A DNA stretch of 35,577 nucleotides from an uncultured Blautia sp. (GCA_934378195.1 CAKRPO010000021.1:1-35577); one strand, 5' to 3'. Numbered from the stretch's first letter, positions 5,921 through 16,322 are shown. Translations and numbers: made by a program. The notes: generated from the sequence alone by a model not told the origin.

Positions 5921-8554
5921 TTATCCTTCATAATCTCCATTATCACCGCCATCATTGTCTCCACCGCCGTCGTCTCCACCGGTGTTATCACCGGCATCAT
6001 CGCCAGTGTTGTCTCCGGTGTTATCACCGGTGTTATCGCCAGTGTTGTCTCCGCTATTATCTCCTGTGTTGTCTCCGGTGTTGTCTCCAGTGTTGTCCCC
6101 GGTATTGTCCCCATTTGGATTATTCGGATCCGGTGTCGGTTCAGTGTCATATGTTTCTTCTTCCGTAGTATATTCCTGCATTTCATCGCTATCATCATAG
6201 AAATGCTGATCACAGTAATCTGTTGGTACATCACCAATATCAAAATATTCTGTAATGACCGGACAGCCTGCTCTCGGGAGCAGTCCCGTCTCTTCGCAGA
6301 CGCTGATTTTCTCAACGCTTGCCGGCATATCAAAATCTTTGTCCTCAAGACCCTCGTGGATACGAGTCATAACCTTCTTCCACAGATTCTTGTGGAAGTT
6401 TCTCGCATCTTCCGGAAGTTTCTCATTATTATCATATCCAGACCATACCGCGCAGGTATAATACGGTGTATAACCCACAAACCAGAGGTCATTGTAAGCA
6501 TCTGTCGTACCGGTCTTTCCGGCAACTGTCATATTGTCCAACTGGCACGCTGTACCAGTACCCTGTGTCACAACATCTTCCATTGCACTGGTCAGCAACC
6601 ATGCGGTACTTTCTTTGATGACGGATCTGCCTGCAGAATTCTTCTCAATCAGAACATTTCCGTTATGATCCAGAATCTTTGTATAATAGATTGGCTCAAT
6701 ATAGTTACCACTATTTGCAATTGCAGCATATGCTGCACAGAGCTCTACATTGGTTACGCCATGTGTCAGACCACCAAGTGCAAGCGGAAGGTTGGCATCT
6801 GTCCATACGGTTCCGTCTGCATCCTTGTCTGCCTCTGTACCATGTGCCAGTGTCGTGAATCCAAAGTTATCCAGATACTGCAGGCCAAGCTGCGGTGTTA
6901 CTTCTTCCAGGCATTTAACTGCAACAACGTTAATGGAATTCTGAATCGCTTTTCGAATTGTTGTCGTTCCTCCATAGCTCTTGGAAGCATTGTTGACTGG
7001 AGATCCGTCCGGATAGCTGTATGGCTCATCCTCAAATGTCGTTGCCAGTGTCATTCCCTTTTCATTGAGGGCCGGTGCATACGTAGACAGGATCTTAAAT
7101 GTAGAACCCGGCTGTCTGGTCGTATCTGTCGCACGGTTCAATGTCAGGCTGGCAGTCTTTTCTCCACGTCCACCGATGATTGCCTTAACATAACCGGTAT
7201 GCTGATCAATGACACTCATAGAAGACTGCGGCTGCGGTGCAAAGCTCACGCGTTCTGCAACAACGGTACTTCCATCAGCAAGAATACTTGCTTTATAACG
7301 GTCAACATAACTCTGCCCTTCTTCCTGTGAATCAAAGAGAAGATCAAACTCCGGATCCTCATTCTGGAAATAAAGCTTGAGCATCTCTTTGCTGTAGTTC
7401 ACTTCTTCTCCATCCGGATTCTTGACCGTCAATGCATAATCCAGTGCATACTGTACGTAATCCGGATAATTAGCCGGATTTGCATATTCTTCATCAAGAA
7501 TACTCTGTATCCGTGCATCCTGCGTCGTATAAATGCTCAATCCACCACTATATACCAGGTTCTGTGCCTGTGTACGGGTGTACCCCTTGATATTCATCAG
7601 GTCATTGATTACCTGGTCGATAAGTTCATCTTCAAAATAGGAATAAACCGTATTTTCACTGTCAGAATTCAGAACCTGTGCTGCCTGAATGCCGGAATAA
7701 ACATCATCGTTGATAACCTGATCATACTGTTCCTGTGTTATATATCCCTGATCCAGCATATGATCCAGTACTTCCTTACGTCTCTTGGCATTTGCCTCCG
7801 GATGTTCGATCGGATTGTACTGTGTCGGGTTCTGTGTGATTCCTGCCAGAGTCGCACATTCTGAAAGATTCAGATCCCAGACATCTTTGTTGAAATATTT
7901 ATGTGCTGCTGCCTGAACGCCATAGGTACCTGCTCCCAGGTTGATCGTATTCAGATAATTCTCAAGAATCACATTTTTATCATTAATATTCTTCTCGACT
8001 TCGATTGCAAGATACTGTTCCTGAATCTTACGTGTAAAACGCTCCAGCCAGCTTGATTCCTGCGTCCAGTTCGTAAATACATTATTCTTGAGCAGCTGCT
8101 GTGTAATGGTACTGGCCCCCTCTGAAAGATTACCAGTTGTAATATTCTTTACAAACGCACGGAGAATACCTCTTACGTCAATTCCATTATGTTCATAAAA
8201 ACGTTCATCCTCGATTGCTACGACTGCATGCTGAAGATCCAGCGGAATCTGTTCTATGGAAACCGGAAGTCGATTGGAACTTGGTGCCGTCAGCTTGCGA
8301 AGCTGGTTCCCATCTCCATCATATAAAAACGTTGCATATCCCAGCGGCGATATATCAATATCGTTTGCATCCGGAGCATTGTCAATGATTCCTCGAAAAG
8401 CTCCGATTCCTGTACATCCTATAACCACGCATATTGTAATCAAAGCAACAAACAGGACTCTGATCAGCGAAACATGTGCTCTTTTTCCCATCATGGCAGT
8501 ACGGGAAATCAGTGAATTCCGCTTCTTTGAGACTGATTTTTTTCCGTAATTCAT
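5921..8554 (-). CDS. Class A penicillin-binding protein (PBP1A-like transglycosylase/transpeptidase)
   Basis: This is a bifunctional peptidoglycan synthase of 877 residues. A basic cytoplasmic tail precedes one membrane anchor (about residues 29-53). The GT51 glycosyltransferase domain carries EDERFYEHNG (115-124) with the catalytic glutamate, then GASTITQQLLKN. The transpeptidase domain shows the nucleophile motif STFK (484-487), SIN (540-542) and KTG (680-682), so both activities look intact. After the catalytic region comes an acidic linker and then 11 consecutive GDNT-type tetrapeptides (encoded at 5981-6112), ending in a Gly/Asp/Asn-rich tail. Disordered C-terminal tails occur in Gram-positive PBPs, but the regular tetrapeptide pattern is notable. 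ATG at 8554 is preceded by AAAGGAGG. Confidence 0.95.
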   Translation of the reverse strand: MNYGKKSVSKKRNSLISRTAMMGKRAHVSLIRVLFVALITICVVIGCTGIGAFRGIIDNAPDANDIDISPLGYATFLYDGDGNQLRKLTAPSSNRLPVSIEQIPLDLQHAVVAIEDERFYEHNGIDVRGILRAFVKNITTGNLSEGASTITQQLLKNNVFTNWTQESSWLERFTRKIQEQYLAIEVEKNINDKNVILENYLNTINLGAGTYGVQAAAHKYFNKDVWDLNLSECATLAGITQNPTQYNPIEHPEANAKRRKEVLDHMLDQGYITQEQYDQVINDDVYSGIQAAQVLNSDSENTVYSYFEDELIDQVINDLMNIKGYTRTQAQNLVYSGGLSIYTTQDARIQSILDEEYANPANYPDYVQYALDYALTVKNPDGEEVNYSKEMLKLYFQNEDPEFDLLFDSQEEGQSYVDRYKASILADGSTVVAERVSFAPQPQSSMSVIDQHTGYVKAIIGGRGEKTASLTLNRATDTTRQPGSTFKILSTYAPALNEKGMTLATTFEDEPYSYPDGSPVNNASKSYGGTTTIRKAIQNSINVVAVKCLEEVTPQLGLQYLDNFGFTTLAHGTEADKDADGTVWTDANLPLALGGLTHGVTNVELCAAYAAIANSGNYIEPIYYTKILDHNGNVLIEKNSAGRSVIKESTAWLLTSAMEDVVTQGTGTACQLDNMTVAGKTGTTDAYNDLWFVGYTPYYTCAVWSGYDNNEKLPEDARNFHKNLWKKVMTRIHEGLEDKDFDMPASVEKISVCEETGLLPRAGCPVITEYFDIGDVPTDYCDQHFYDDSDEMQEYTTEEETYDTEPTPDPNNPNGDNTGDNTGDNTGDNTGDNSGDNTGDNTGDNTGDNTGDDAGDNTGGDDGGGDNDGGDNGDYEG
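5981..6112 (-). repeat. Eleven-unit 12-bp in-frame tandem repeat (GDNT) in PBP tail
   Basis: Eleven contiguous 12-base units each encode Gly-Asp-Asn-Thr, with one unit reading GDNS and one GDDA. Third-base differences between units show that the array is not perfectly homogeneous at DNA level. Gain or loss of units would keep the frame and change only tail length. Confidence 0.93.
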
Positions 8555-8580
8555 GGTTTTCCTCCTTTATAGTCCGCTTT

Positions 8581-8609
8581 ATTATAACAAATAAAATTTC
8601 GTAAATAAA
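8581..8609 (-). promoter_or_regulatory. Probable promoter of the PBP gene
   Basis: On the minus strand TATAAT (8581-8586) lies about 27 bases before the PBP start codon, inside an AT-rich stretch. The best -35 at 17-base spacing is a weak TTTATT. The -10 box is convincing; the rest is marginal. Confidence 0.5.
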
Positions 8610-8655
8610 GACCTAAATAAAAACTTCACATTTTCGTATGTATGAAAAGTACACG

Positions 8656-8691
8656 AAAAAAGAAGCTCTCTTTTTACAGAAAGCTTCTTCT
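8656..8691 (-). terminator. Terminator of the ftsH-uvrC-hprK-glcK operon
   Basis: On the minus strand the arms GAAGCTTTC and GAGAGCTTC form nine pairs (one G-U) around an eight-base loop and are followed by TTTTTT. It sits about 80 bases after the glcK stop. Confidence 0.88.
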
Positions 8692-8770
8692 ATGTATTAT
8701 ATCTTATTTGCTATATCTTATTCTCTTGTTTCCACTCCCGGACTATCCCAGCTCTGAAGCCTCTCCTGAA

Positions 8771-9706
8771 TTAAAGAACCATCTTTGCCGCGCCACAGAT
8801 ACCCGCATCATTTCCAAGTGTTGCAAGAACAATTGGTGTCTCTTTGCAGGACGGGAATGCATATTTGATGTAATATTTCTGGATGCAGTCAATCAGCGGC
8901 TGGCCGGCTTTGGAAACGCCTCCGCCGATTACAATTGCTTCCGGGTCAACAACTGCTGCAAATCCGGCAAGTGCTCCTCCAAGAAGATCTCCAACGTATT
9001 CCATAGTACGAACCGCAAGTGCGTCTCCTTCTTTGAACGCATCCAGGACATCCTTTGCAGTGATATTCTGAAGACTGCGCAGAGTACTCTCCTCCTCGGA
9101 TGTTGCGAGCATTCTTCCTGCTACACGAACGATTCCGGTAGCAGATGTATACTGTTCCAGGCATCCATGATTGCCGCAGTTGCATTTTTCTTCTTCATCG
9201 CGTACAACCAGTGTATGTCCGATCTCGCCACCTGCACCATGTGCGCCGGCAACGATCTTGCCATCCACGATGATTCCTCCGCCAACGCCTGTGCCAAGTG
9301 TCACCATGATCACATTGTCAGAACCAGCAGCTGCACCTTTCCACGCCTCACCAAGCGCTGCAACATTTGCATCATTTCCAGCCATTGCCTTCAGCCCTGT
9401 CAGATCATGAAGGATCTGTGCTACCGGTGTAAATCCCCAGTAAAGGTTTACTGCACAGGCAGCTTCTCCTCTGGAGTTGATCGGTCCCGGAATACCAATC
9501 CCAACACCTTCTACATCCGCTTTTTCAATTCCTTTTTCTGCAATTTTATCATTAATGGCTGCAGCAACATCCGGAAGAATATTTTCTCCTTTATTCTCTG
9601 TTCTTGTAGGAATCTCCCATTTGTCAAGGAGTGTGCCATCTGTCTGAAACAGACCACATTTTACAGTAGTACCTCCTACGTCAATTCCGAAGCAATATGA
9701 GCCCAT
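8771..9706 (-). CDS. glcK: ROK-family glucokinase
   Basis: This 311-residue cytosolic sugar kinase would phosphorylate glucose to glucose-6-phosphate with ATP. The phosphate loop DVGGTTVK is at residues 9-16. The catalytic aspartate lies in GNDAN (110-114). The ROK zinc site is visible as His164 with the CNCGNHGC cluster (175-182), followed by LEQYTS. It closes the operon ftsH-uvrC-hprK-glcK, 58 bases after hprK. This is suggestive because glycolytic flux from glucose is what HprK senses. A small AAAGCA/TGCTTT hairpin in the gap could modulate expression. ATG at 9706 has GGTGGAGG upstream. ROK kinases vary in substrate, so N-acetylmannosamine or fructose cannot be excluded by sequence alone. 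Confidence 0.9.
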   Translation of the reverse strand: MGSYCFGIDVGGTTVKCGLFQTDGTLLDKWEIPTRTENKGENILPDVAAAINDKIAEKGIEKADVEGVGIGIPGPINSRGEAACAVNLYWGFTPVAQILHDLTGLKAMAGNDANVAALGEAWKGAAAGSDNVIMVTLGTGVGGGIIVDGKIVAGAHGAGGEIGHTLVVRDEEEKCNCGNHGCLEQYTSATGIVRVAGRMLATSEEESTLRSLQNITAKDVLDAFKEGDALAVRTMEYVGDLLGGALAGFAAVVDPEAIVIGGGVSKAGQPLIDCIQKYYIKYAFPSCKETPIVLATLGNDAGICGAAKMVL

Positions 9707-9764
9707 TTTTCCTCCACCTTTCCCTGTTATTGGTTATTTAAAAGCATTTCGCTGCTTTATCTGT

Positions 9765-10697
9765 TTAGCTTTCACGCTTACGCGCAATATTTGCCTGTAC
9801 TCGCTTGTACAGCTCTTCTGCTGCATTGTATCCCATCTTTTTCTGTCTGTGGTTAACCGCAGCAGATTCTACGATAACAGCAAGGTTACGTCCAGGTCTG
9901 ATTGGAAGAGAATGGCAGACGATCTTATTTCCAAGATATTCCGTATACTCTTCATGAAGTCCCAGACGATCATATTCTTTGTCACGATCCCACTCTTCCA
10001 GCTTGATGACCAGATCAACCGATTGTGTATCTTTAACGCTCTCTACACCAAACAACGTCTTGACATCAATAATACCAATACCTCGAAGCTCGATAAAATG
10101 ACGCGTGATATCCGGAGCTGATCCAACCAGTGTGACATCACTGACTTTACGCAATTCCACAACATCATCGCTGACAAGACGATGGCCTCGTTTAATCAGT
10201 TCCAGTGCCGCTTCGCTCTTACCAATGCCACTCTCTCCTGTGATCAGAATACCTTCACCATAAACATCCACAAGTACACCATGAATAGAAATACACGGAG
10301 CCAGCTGTACACCCAGCCAGCGGATAATCTCTGCCATCAGGCTGGAAGTCGTTCTCTCTGTAACAAATGTCGGTACATTATATTTGATAGCCATATCGAT
10401 CATATCCTGAGATGGTTTCGTCATCGTACTGAAGATAACGCACGGAATCTTACTTGAGATAAAACGCTCATATTTCATTTTTCTCTTCTCATCACTGAGC
10501 TGCATCAGATATGTGTACTCAACATATCCGATGATCTGAACACGTTCGTTTGCAAAATGCTCCAGATATCCAGTCAGCTGCAGAGCCGGTCGGTTGATTT
10601 CTGCTGTCATGATCCTCATCTCAGACAGATCAATTTCAGGAGTCAGATTTGTAAGGTTCAACTCCTGTACCATCTTTGTCATCAATACACCTTTCAT
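9765..10697 (-). CDS. hprK: HPr kinase/phosphorylase
   Basis: HprK phosphorylates and dephosphorylates Ser46 of HPr and so controls carbon catabolite repression in low-GC Gram-positives. The 310-residue protein has the N-terminal regulatory domain (about 1-130). In the catalytic domain, His139 lies in CISIHG and the Walker A loop is GESGIGKS (154-161), followed by LVSDDVV with the acidic pair at 177-178. The IGIIDVKTLFG stretch is the family signature. ATG at 10697 has AAAGGAG about eight bases upstream; a later in-frame ATG (MTKMV) lacks a comparable site. It follows uvrC by 20 bases. HPr itself is not encoded here. Confidence 0.95.
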   Translation of the reverse strand: MKGVLMTKMVQELNLTNLTPEIDLSEMRIMTAEINRPALQLTGYLEHFANERVQIIGYVEYTYLMQLSDEKRKMKYERFISSKIPCVIFSTMTKPSQDMIDMAIKYNVPTFVTERTTSSLMAEIIRWLGVQLAPCISIHGVLVDVYGEGILITGESGIGKSEAALELIKRGHRLVSDDVVELRKVSDVTLVGSAPDITRHFIELRGIGIIDVKTLFGVESVKDTQSVDLVIKLEEWDRDKEYDRLGLHEEYTEYLGNKIVCHSLPIRPGRNLAVIVESAAVNHRQKKMGYNAAEELYKRVQANIARKRES

Positions 10698-10717
10698 AAT
10701 GTGTTCTCCTTTAATGT

Positions 10718-12568
10718 TTATTTATTCGGGTGAAAAAATTCATACACCTGTTGTGCACTTCTCATATTCATGGATTCCGTCTCTGCGAGATCTTCTATCG
10801 TTGCTTCACGAATCCCCTCAACGGAACGGTAACGCCGCATCAGAGCCTTGCGTCTTCGCTCTCCAATTCCAGGTATGTCATCCAGTATGGAATGTACCTG
10901 TTCCTTGCTGCGAAGCGAACGATGGTACTCTATTGCAAAACGATGAGCTTCATCCTGAATCCTTGTGATCAGGCGGAATCCTTCACTGTTTGTATCGATC
11001 GGTATCTCAATATTATTAAAATACAGACCTCTGGTACGATGATGATCATCTTTGACCATACCGCAAACCGGTATCTGAATTCCCAGTTTGTCAAGGACAC
11101 CAAGTGCAATATTTACCTGTCCTCTTCCACCATCCATCAAAAGCAGATCCGGCATCCGTGAAAAGCTGTCAAATTCACCATTGCTTTCATGTGTAAAACG
11201 TCTGGTCAGGACCTCTTCCATACTTGCGTAATCATTTGGTCCCTGTACAGATTTAATACGGAACTTACGGTAATCGCTGCGCTTCGGTTTCCCTTTCTCA
11301 TAAACAACCATGGATCCTACTGATTCAAAACCGCTGATATTGGAAATATCAAATGCTTCCATGCGGCTAAGCCCTTTCAGGCCAAGCCAGTCTTCGACTT
11401 CATGGACCGCACCGATCGTCCTGCCTTCTTCTCTTCGTATACGCTCGCGGTCTTTCTCAAGTACCATGCGCGCATTCTCCCAGGCAAGCTCGACAAGCTT
11501 CTCCTTCGTTCCTTTCTTCGGTACAACGATGCGTACCTTCTGCTTCCGTCTGGACGTCAGCCATTCTTCAATCACATCTGCATCCTCGATTTCTGTCTGT
11601 AATGTGATTTCTCCTGGAATAAAAGGAGTTCCGGCATAAAACTGCTTCACAAAGCTGGACAACACCTGCGAACGGGTATCTCCTCTGGCAACCCTCAGAT
11701 AAAAATGATCTCTGCCAATCAGTTTACCATCTCTCATAAAGAATACCTGTACAACCGCGTCCTGTTCCCGCAGATCCAGGCTCTCATCCATATCGCAGGC
11801 AATGATATCTCTGTCTTCTTCTCCATATGCAGTGATCTTCTGGCGTTCTCCGATCTTTTGGATACTTCGTATCAGGTCACGTGCTTCTGCTGCATCTTCA
11901 AATCGCATCTCTTCAGATGCCTGCTGCATCTTCTCCGTAAGCTGGTCGATCGTCTCCTGAAAATCTCCGTTCAGAAATCGAATGACTTTCTGGATATTTT
12001 CTTTATAGACACGCTGGTCCGCATGCCCGGTGCACGGTCCCATGCACTGCTTCATATGATAATACAGGCATGGCCGATCTTTCCCGCAGTCTCGCGGAAG
12101 ATTCCGGTTACAGGAACGCACCTGGTACAGCTTACGCACCAGTTCAATAACATCTTTGACCGCACCGCCACTGGTATATGGTCCAAAGTAGCGATTCTTG
12201 TCTTTTTTCATCCTTCTGGCAAACAACACCCTTGGATATGCTTCCTGAACAGTCACCTTGATAAATGGATAACTCTTGTCGTCCTTCAACATGGTATTGT
12301 ATTTTGGCCGGTGTTCCTTGATCAGATTACTCTCAAGGACCAGAGCCTCCAGTTCGGAATCTGTAATGATATATTCAAATCGTGCTATGTGCGTAACCAT
12401 CTGCTCAATTTTGGCACCTTTATTACGACTGCTTTGAAAATACTGACGTACACGGTTCTTAAGGCTGATGGCCTTCCCCACATAGATGATTTCATCCCGC
12501 TCATCGTGCATCAGATAGACGCCCGGTTTTGCAGGAAGTTTCTTTAACTCTTCTTCAATCTGAAACAT
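10718..12568 (-). CDS. uvrC: Excinuclease ABC subunit C (UvrC)
   Basis: UvrC makes the dual incisions in nucleotide excision repair together with UvrA and UvrB, which are not in this window. The 616-residue protein contains the N-terminal GIY-YIG nuclease (PGVYLMHD then IIYVGKA, residues about 14-50). It then has a cysteine cluster ([24 protein letters not shown]), a UVR segment around [13 protein letters not shown], and the RNase H-like nuclease starting near [11 protein letters not shown]-terminal helix-hairpin-helix motifs follow ([15 protein letters not shown]). Its ATG is one base past the ftsH stop and its GAGGAG lies inside the ftsH end, so the two are translationally coupled. Confidence 0.96.
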   Translation of the reverse strand: MFQIEEELKKLPAKPGVYLMHDERDEIIYVGKAISLKNRVRQYFQSSRNKGAKIEQMVTHIARFEYIITDSELEALVLESNLIKEHRPKYNTMLKDDKSYPFIKVTVQEAYPRVLFARRMKKDKNRYFGPYTSGGAVKDVIELVRKLYQVRSCNRNLPRDCGKDRPCLYYHMKQCMGPCTGHADQRVYKENIQKVIRFLNGDFQETIDQLTEKMQQASEEMRFEDAAEARDLIRSIQKIGERQKITAYGEEDRDIIACDMDESLDLREQDAVVQVFFMRDGKLIGRDHFYLRVARGDTRSQVLSSFVKQFYAGTPFIPGEITLQTEIEDADVIEEWLTSRRKQKVRIVVPKKGTKEKLVELAWENARMVLEKDRERIRREEGRTIGAVHEVEDWLGLKGLSRMEAFDISNISGFESVGSMVVYEKGKPKRSDYRKFRIKSVQGPNDYASMEEVLTRRFTHESNGEFDSFSRMPDLLLMDGGRGQVNIALGVLDKLGIQIPVCGMVKDDHHRTRGLYFNNIEIPIDTNSEGFRLITRIQDEAHRFAIEYHRSLRSKEQVHSILDDIPGIGERRRKALMRRYRSVEGIREATIEDLAETESMNMRSAQQVYEFFHPNK

Positions 12569-12569
12569 A

Positions 12570-14669
12570 TTACTCCTCAGTGTCAGATTCGTTATTGTCT
12601 GTTTCAGTTACCTCAGCAGGCAAAATTTCATGTTCAGACTCTGCCTGTATTTCTTCTGCCATTGCAGTTTCTTCTGTTACTGTTTCTTCCGCAGCCGACT
12701 CTTCTGTATGCTTCACTTCTGCTTTGTCCGTAATCGGCTGTACCGATTCATCCGGAAGATCATCCAGATTCTCCGGAATCTCCAGTCCCTTCTCAACAGC
12801 ACGGAAGATCTTCATAAATTCTTTACCGGTGATCGTCTCACGACTGATGAGATAACCGGCAATCTTATCCAGAGCTTCTCTGTGTTCATTCAGAAGTCTC
12901 TTGGCTTCCTCATAAGAATAATGAAGCAGCTGCATCACTTCATGATCGATCTCTGTAGCTGTATCATCGCCACAGTTTAACACTGCCCTTCCTGAGAGAT
13001 ACTGATTCTCCTGGGTAGCCAGTCCCATCAGTCCGAATTTCTGTGACATACCATACTGTGTGATCATTGCACGGGCAACCTTAGTCGCCTGCTCGATATC
13101 ATTCGCAGCACCGGTCGTTACAGTATCAAATACGATTTCTTCTGCTGCACGTCCACCCAGATAGCCAACAAGCATTGCCTCCAGTTCTTTTTGTGTATTG
13201 AGGTACTTCTCTTCTTCCGGTACCTGCATTACATAGCCGAGTGCTCCCATCGTACGTGGAACGATCGTAATCTTCTGTACCGGCTCAGCATCTTTCTGCA
13301 GGGCATTGACCAGTGCATGTCCAACTTCATGATAAGAAACAATACGTCTCTCCTGTGGACTTAAGATACGGTCTTTCTTCTCTTTGCCGACCAGAACGAC
13401 CTCTACTGATTCCTGCAGATCTTTCTGAGAAACAGCTCTTCGTCCGTTCTTGACTGCAAGAATCGCAGCTTCATTGATCATATTGGCAAGATCAGAACCA
13501 ACAGCCCCGGATGTTGCAAGCGCGATTGCCTCCAGATCTACCGTTTCATCCAGCATAACATCCTTGGCATGAACCTTGAGGATTTCCACACGTCCCTTGA
13601 GATCCGGACGGTCTACGATGATACGTCTGTCAAAACGTCCCGGACGCAGAAGTGCCGGATCCAGCACTTCCGGACGATTGGTCGCTGCAAGGATCAGCAG
13701 TCCCTTGGAAGTATCAAAGCCATCCATCTCTGCAAGCAGCTGGTTCAGTGTCTGCTCGCGTTCATCATTGCCACCGCCATATCTCGAATCACGACTCTTA
13801 CCAATCGCATCGATCTCATCAATAAATACGATACACGGTGCGTTCTTCTTGGCCTCCTCAAAGAGATCTCTGACTCGTGAAGCGCCTACACCGACAAACA
13901 TCTCTACAAATTCAGAACCTGAGAGAGAAAAGAACGGTACATTTGCCTCTCCTGCCACTGCTTTGGCCAGCAGAGTCTTACCTGTTCCAGGCGGTCCTAC
14001 AAGAAGCGCTCCTTTCGGAAGTTTCGCACCGATTGCAGTGTATTTGCCCGGGTTGTGCAGGAAATCGACCACCTCCTGCAAAGATTCTTTAGCTTCCTCC
14101 TGACCTGCAACATTCTTAAATGTCACACCAGTCTCTTTCTGAATGTATGCCTTGGCACGGCTCTTACCAACGCCCATAATTCCGCTTCCACCCTTGTTCA
14201 TCCGACGCATAAAGAACATCAGCATAAAAAACAGGACGACCGTTGGAAGAAGTACACTGATCATAGTGGAAACGAATTCCCCCATAGCATCCGGCTGTTC
14301 ATACCGAAAGACTATGTCCGTTCCCTCTAGACGTTTCGTCAGAGAATCCACTGATTCCATCTGATTTACTTTGTAGTTTACATTCTGGTAGGCTGATTTC
14401 TGAATCTTTGGAACAACAGTCAGAACTCCTGACTGAAGAGTCACCTCTTTTACCTGATCCTTATCTACCATCTCAATAAATTTATCATAGGTGATCTCAC
14501 TGGACTTATCACTCATCATGTCTGTCACAAAGCTCAGGCATACCAGCGAAATCAGCAGACAAATCAAAAAAGCCAGAATAGACTGGCGGTTTTTATTCGG
14601 TCCCTGATTATCAGGATTGTTTCGATTCGGGCGGTTTCGATCCGGCCGATTGTCCATCTGATTGTTCAT
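12570..14669 (-). CDS. ftsH: ATP-dependent zinc metalloprotease FtsH
   Basis: This is a membrane-bound AAA+ protease of 699 residues for quality control of membrane and regulatory proteins. An Asn/Arg/Pro-rich cytoplasmic tail is followed by the first membrane segment (about 30-50), an extracytoplasmic domain and a second segment (131-154). The Walker A loop is GPPGTGKT (225-232), Walker B is VFIDEID (281-287) and the zinc motif is HEVGH (447-451). The last 60 or so residues form a very acidic, Thr/Glu-rich extension. ATG at 14669 follows GAGGAGG. It leads the operon and has its own promoter. In many Firmicutes ftsH follows tilS and hpt, but here it follows a divergent DUF1846 gene. Confidence 0.96.
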   Translation of the reverse strand: MNNQMDNRPDRNRPNRNNPDNQGPNKNRQSILAFLICLLISLVCLSFVTDMMSDKSSEITYDKFIEMVDKDQVKEVTLQSGVLTVVPKIQKSAYQNVNYKVNQMESVDSLTKRLEGTDIVFRYEQPDAMGEFVSTMISVLLPTVVLFFMLMFFMRRMNKGGSGIMGVGKSRAKAYIQKETGVTFKNVAGQEEAKESLQEVVDFLHNPGKYTAIGAKLPKGALLVGPPGTGKTLLAKAVAGEANVPFFSLSGSEFVEMFVGVGASRVRDLFEEAKKNAPCIVFIDEIDAIGKSRDSRYGGGNDEREQTLNQLLAEMDGFDTSKGLLILAATNRPEVLDPALLRPGRFDRRIIVDRPDLKGRVEILKVHAKDVMLDETVDLEAIALATSGAVGSDLANMINEAAILAVKNGRRAVSQKDLQESVEVVLVGKEKKDRILSPQERRIVSYHEVGHALVNALQKDAEPVQKITIVPRTMGALGYVMQVPEEEKYLNTQKELEAMLVGYLGGRAAEEIVFDTVTTGAANDIEQATKVARAMITQYGMSQKFGLMGLATQENQYLSGRAVLNCGDDTATEIDHEVMQLLHYSYEEAKRLLNEHREALDKIAGYLISRETITGKEFMKIFRAVEKGLEIPENLDDLPDESVQPITDKAEVKHTEESAAEETVTEETAMAEEIQAESEHEILPAEVTETDNNESDTEE

Positions 14670-14696
14670 TCTTGTCCTCCTCTTGTTATCGTCTTT

Positions 14697-14725
14697 ATTA
14701 TAAAGAGATTTCTTGTATAAATCAA
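14697..14725 (-). promoter_or_regulatory. Promoter of ftsH-uvrC-hprK-glcK
   Basis: On the minus strand there is TTGATT (14720-14725), a 17-base spacer and TATAAT (14697-14702), about 28 bases before the ftsH start codon. Confidence 0.75.
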
Positions 14726-14768
14726 CTGGAAAACTGTGAATGTTTGTAGTATACTATCAACGTGATGA

Positions 14769-14785
14769 CCGGAAGATTGTTCCGG
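14769..14785 (+). promoter_or_regulatory. Leader hairpin upstream of DUF1846 gene
   Basis: CCGGAA-GATTG-TTCCGG forms a perfect six-base-pair stem in the probable untranslated leader. It lies just downstream of a TATACT box (14751-14756) with only a weak -35, and about 25 bases before the ribosome binding site AAAGGA. It could be an operator or an RNA element; there is no T-run, so it is not a terminator. Confidence 0.45.
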
Positions 14786-14814
14786 CTAAATGTGATGGGA
14801 AAGGAAAACGATAA

Positions 14815-16293
14815 ATGAAAATTGGATTTGATAATGACAAGTATCTGACCATGCAGTCCGAACACATCCGCGACCGCATCAGCAAATTTGACAACAAGCT
14901 TTATCTGGAATTCGGCGGAAAACTTTTTGATGATTATCATGCTTCCCGTGTTCTTCCAGGCTTTGAACCTGACAGCAAACTCCGCATGCTCATGCAGCTG
15001 AGTGACCAGGCTGAGATTGTTATTGTTATCAGTGCTGCAGATATTGACAAAAACAAAATGCGTGGTGACCTTGGTATCACCTATGACGAAGATGTCCTTC
15101 GTCTGATTGACGAATTCACCAGTCGCGGTCTTTATGTAGGAAGTGTCTGCATTACACGCTATGCAGGTCAGGAAAGTGCCGATCACTTTAAGAAACGTCT
15201 CGAAAAACTCGGAATCAAAGTATACTTCCACTATAGTATTCCTGGATATCCGAGCAATATCCCTCTTATCGTAAGTGATGAAGGATATGGCAAAAATGAA
15301 TATATCGAAACAACCAGACCTCTGGTAGTCATTACTGCCCCGGGACCTGGAAGTGGAAAAATGGCGACCTGTCTTTCTCAGGTATATCATGAATATAAAC
15401 GTGGTGTTGCCGCCGGTTATGCAAAATTCGAGACATTCCCAATCTGGAACATCCCGCTGAAGCATCCGGTCAATCTGGCCTATGAAGCGGCTACCGCTGA
15501 CTTAAATGATGTCAACATGATCGACCCGTTCCATCTGGAAGCTTACGGCGAAACTACTGTCAACTACAACCGTGACGTAGAGATCTTTCCTGTTCTGCAG
15601 GCAATGTTCGAAAAGATCATGGGCGAATGTCCGTACAAATCCCCTACAGACATGGGTGTTAATATGGCCGGAAACTGCATTGTTGACAATGAAGCATGCT
15701 GTGAAGCATCACGTCAGGAAATCATCCGCCGTTATTATAAAAGCTGTGCAGCCCTTCTCACAGGTACTGGTACTGAGGAAGAAGTACGTAAGATCGAACT
15801 TCTCCTGAAACAGGCACACGCTTCTCTGGAAGATCGTAAAGTTGTTCCTGCAAGTCTTCAGAAAGAACAGGAGACCGAAGGACCGGCTGCCGCTCTGGAA
15901 CTTCCAGACGGACGCATCATTTACGGCAAAACTTCCGAACTCCTTGGTGCTTCCTCTGCTCTTTTGCTGAATGCTCTGAAGGAACTCGCTGGTATTCCAC
16001 ATGAACATCATGTAATCTCACCAGAAGCAATTCGACCGATTCAGGAATTAAAGACTCAGTATCTCGGAAGCAAAAACCCAAGACTGCATACAGACGAAAC
16101 TCTGATTGCACTTTCTGTCAGTGCTGCCAACAATCCGGAAGCGCGCAAGGCACTGGAACAGTTGCCTTCTCTTCGAGGCTGCCAGGCTCATACCTCCGTT
16201 ATGCTCTCTTCTGTTGACATCTGGGAGTTCCGTAAACTTGGCATTGAGCTGACCTGCGAGCCGAAATTTGAAAAAGAAAAAAATTATCATTGA
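14815..16293 (+). CDS. DUF1846 domain-containing protein
   Basis: This is a full-length (492-residue) member of the DUF1846 family, whose biochemical role is not established. It opens MKIGFDNDKYLTMQS, then RISKFDNKLYLEFGGKLFDDYHA, both strongly conserved in the family as I know it. A glycine-rich loop APGPGSGKMAT (175-185) resembles a nucleotide-binding loop but lacks the Ser/Thr of a canonical Walker A. No signal peptide or membrane segment is present, so it is cytosolic. ATG at 14815 has AAAGGA about nine bases upstream. It is monocistronic, divergent from ftsH, and ends in a strong terminator. I give no function; a large soluble enzyme with a nucleotide or sugar-phosphate ligand is only a guess. 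Confidence 0.88.
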   Translation: MKIGFDNDKYLTMQSEHIRDRISKFDNKLYLEFGGKLFDDYHASRVLPGFEPDSKLRMLMQLSDQAEIVIVISAADIDKNKMRGDLGITYDEDVLRLIDEFTSRGLYVGSVCITRYAGQESADHFKKRLEKLGIKVYFHYSIPGYPSNIPLIVSDEGYGKNEYIETTRPLVVITAPGPGSGKMATCLSQVYHEYKRGVAAGYAKFETFPIWNIPLKHPVNLAYEAATADLNDVNMIDPFHLEAYGETTVNYNRDVEIFPVLQAMFEKIMGECPYKSPTDMGVNMAGNCIVDNEACCEASRQEIIRRYYKSCAALLTGTGTEEEVRKIELLLKQAHASLEDRKVVPASLQKEQETEGPAAALELPDGRIIYGKTSELLGASSALLLNALKELAGIPHEHHVISPEAIRPIQELKTQYLGSKNPRLHTDETLIALSVSAANNPEARKALEQLPSLRGCQAHTSVMLSSVDIWEFRKLGIELTCEPKFEKEKNYH

Positions 16294-16322
16294 TCAAATC
16301 TGTTTTAATCATATTTCCAGAA

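Noticed and set aside
5981..6112. Possible CRISPR or non-coding satellite
   Set aside because: The units are contiguous without spacers, are multiples of three and encode GDNT in frame with the PBP, so this is a coding repeat.
5882..7330. 482-codon plus-strand open frame opposite the PBP gene
   Set aside because: It is a shadow of the PBP coding strand. Its Val/Ile/Ser-rich start mirrors the GDNT repeats, it has no fitting ribosome binding site, and the minus-strand frame carries all PBP motifs.
8642..9700. 352-codon plus-strand open frame opposite glcK
   Set aside because: It begins inside the operon terminator and is a low-plausibility, Cys/Ser-rich translation of the glucokinase antisense strand.
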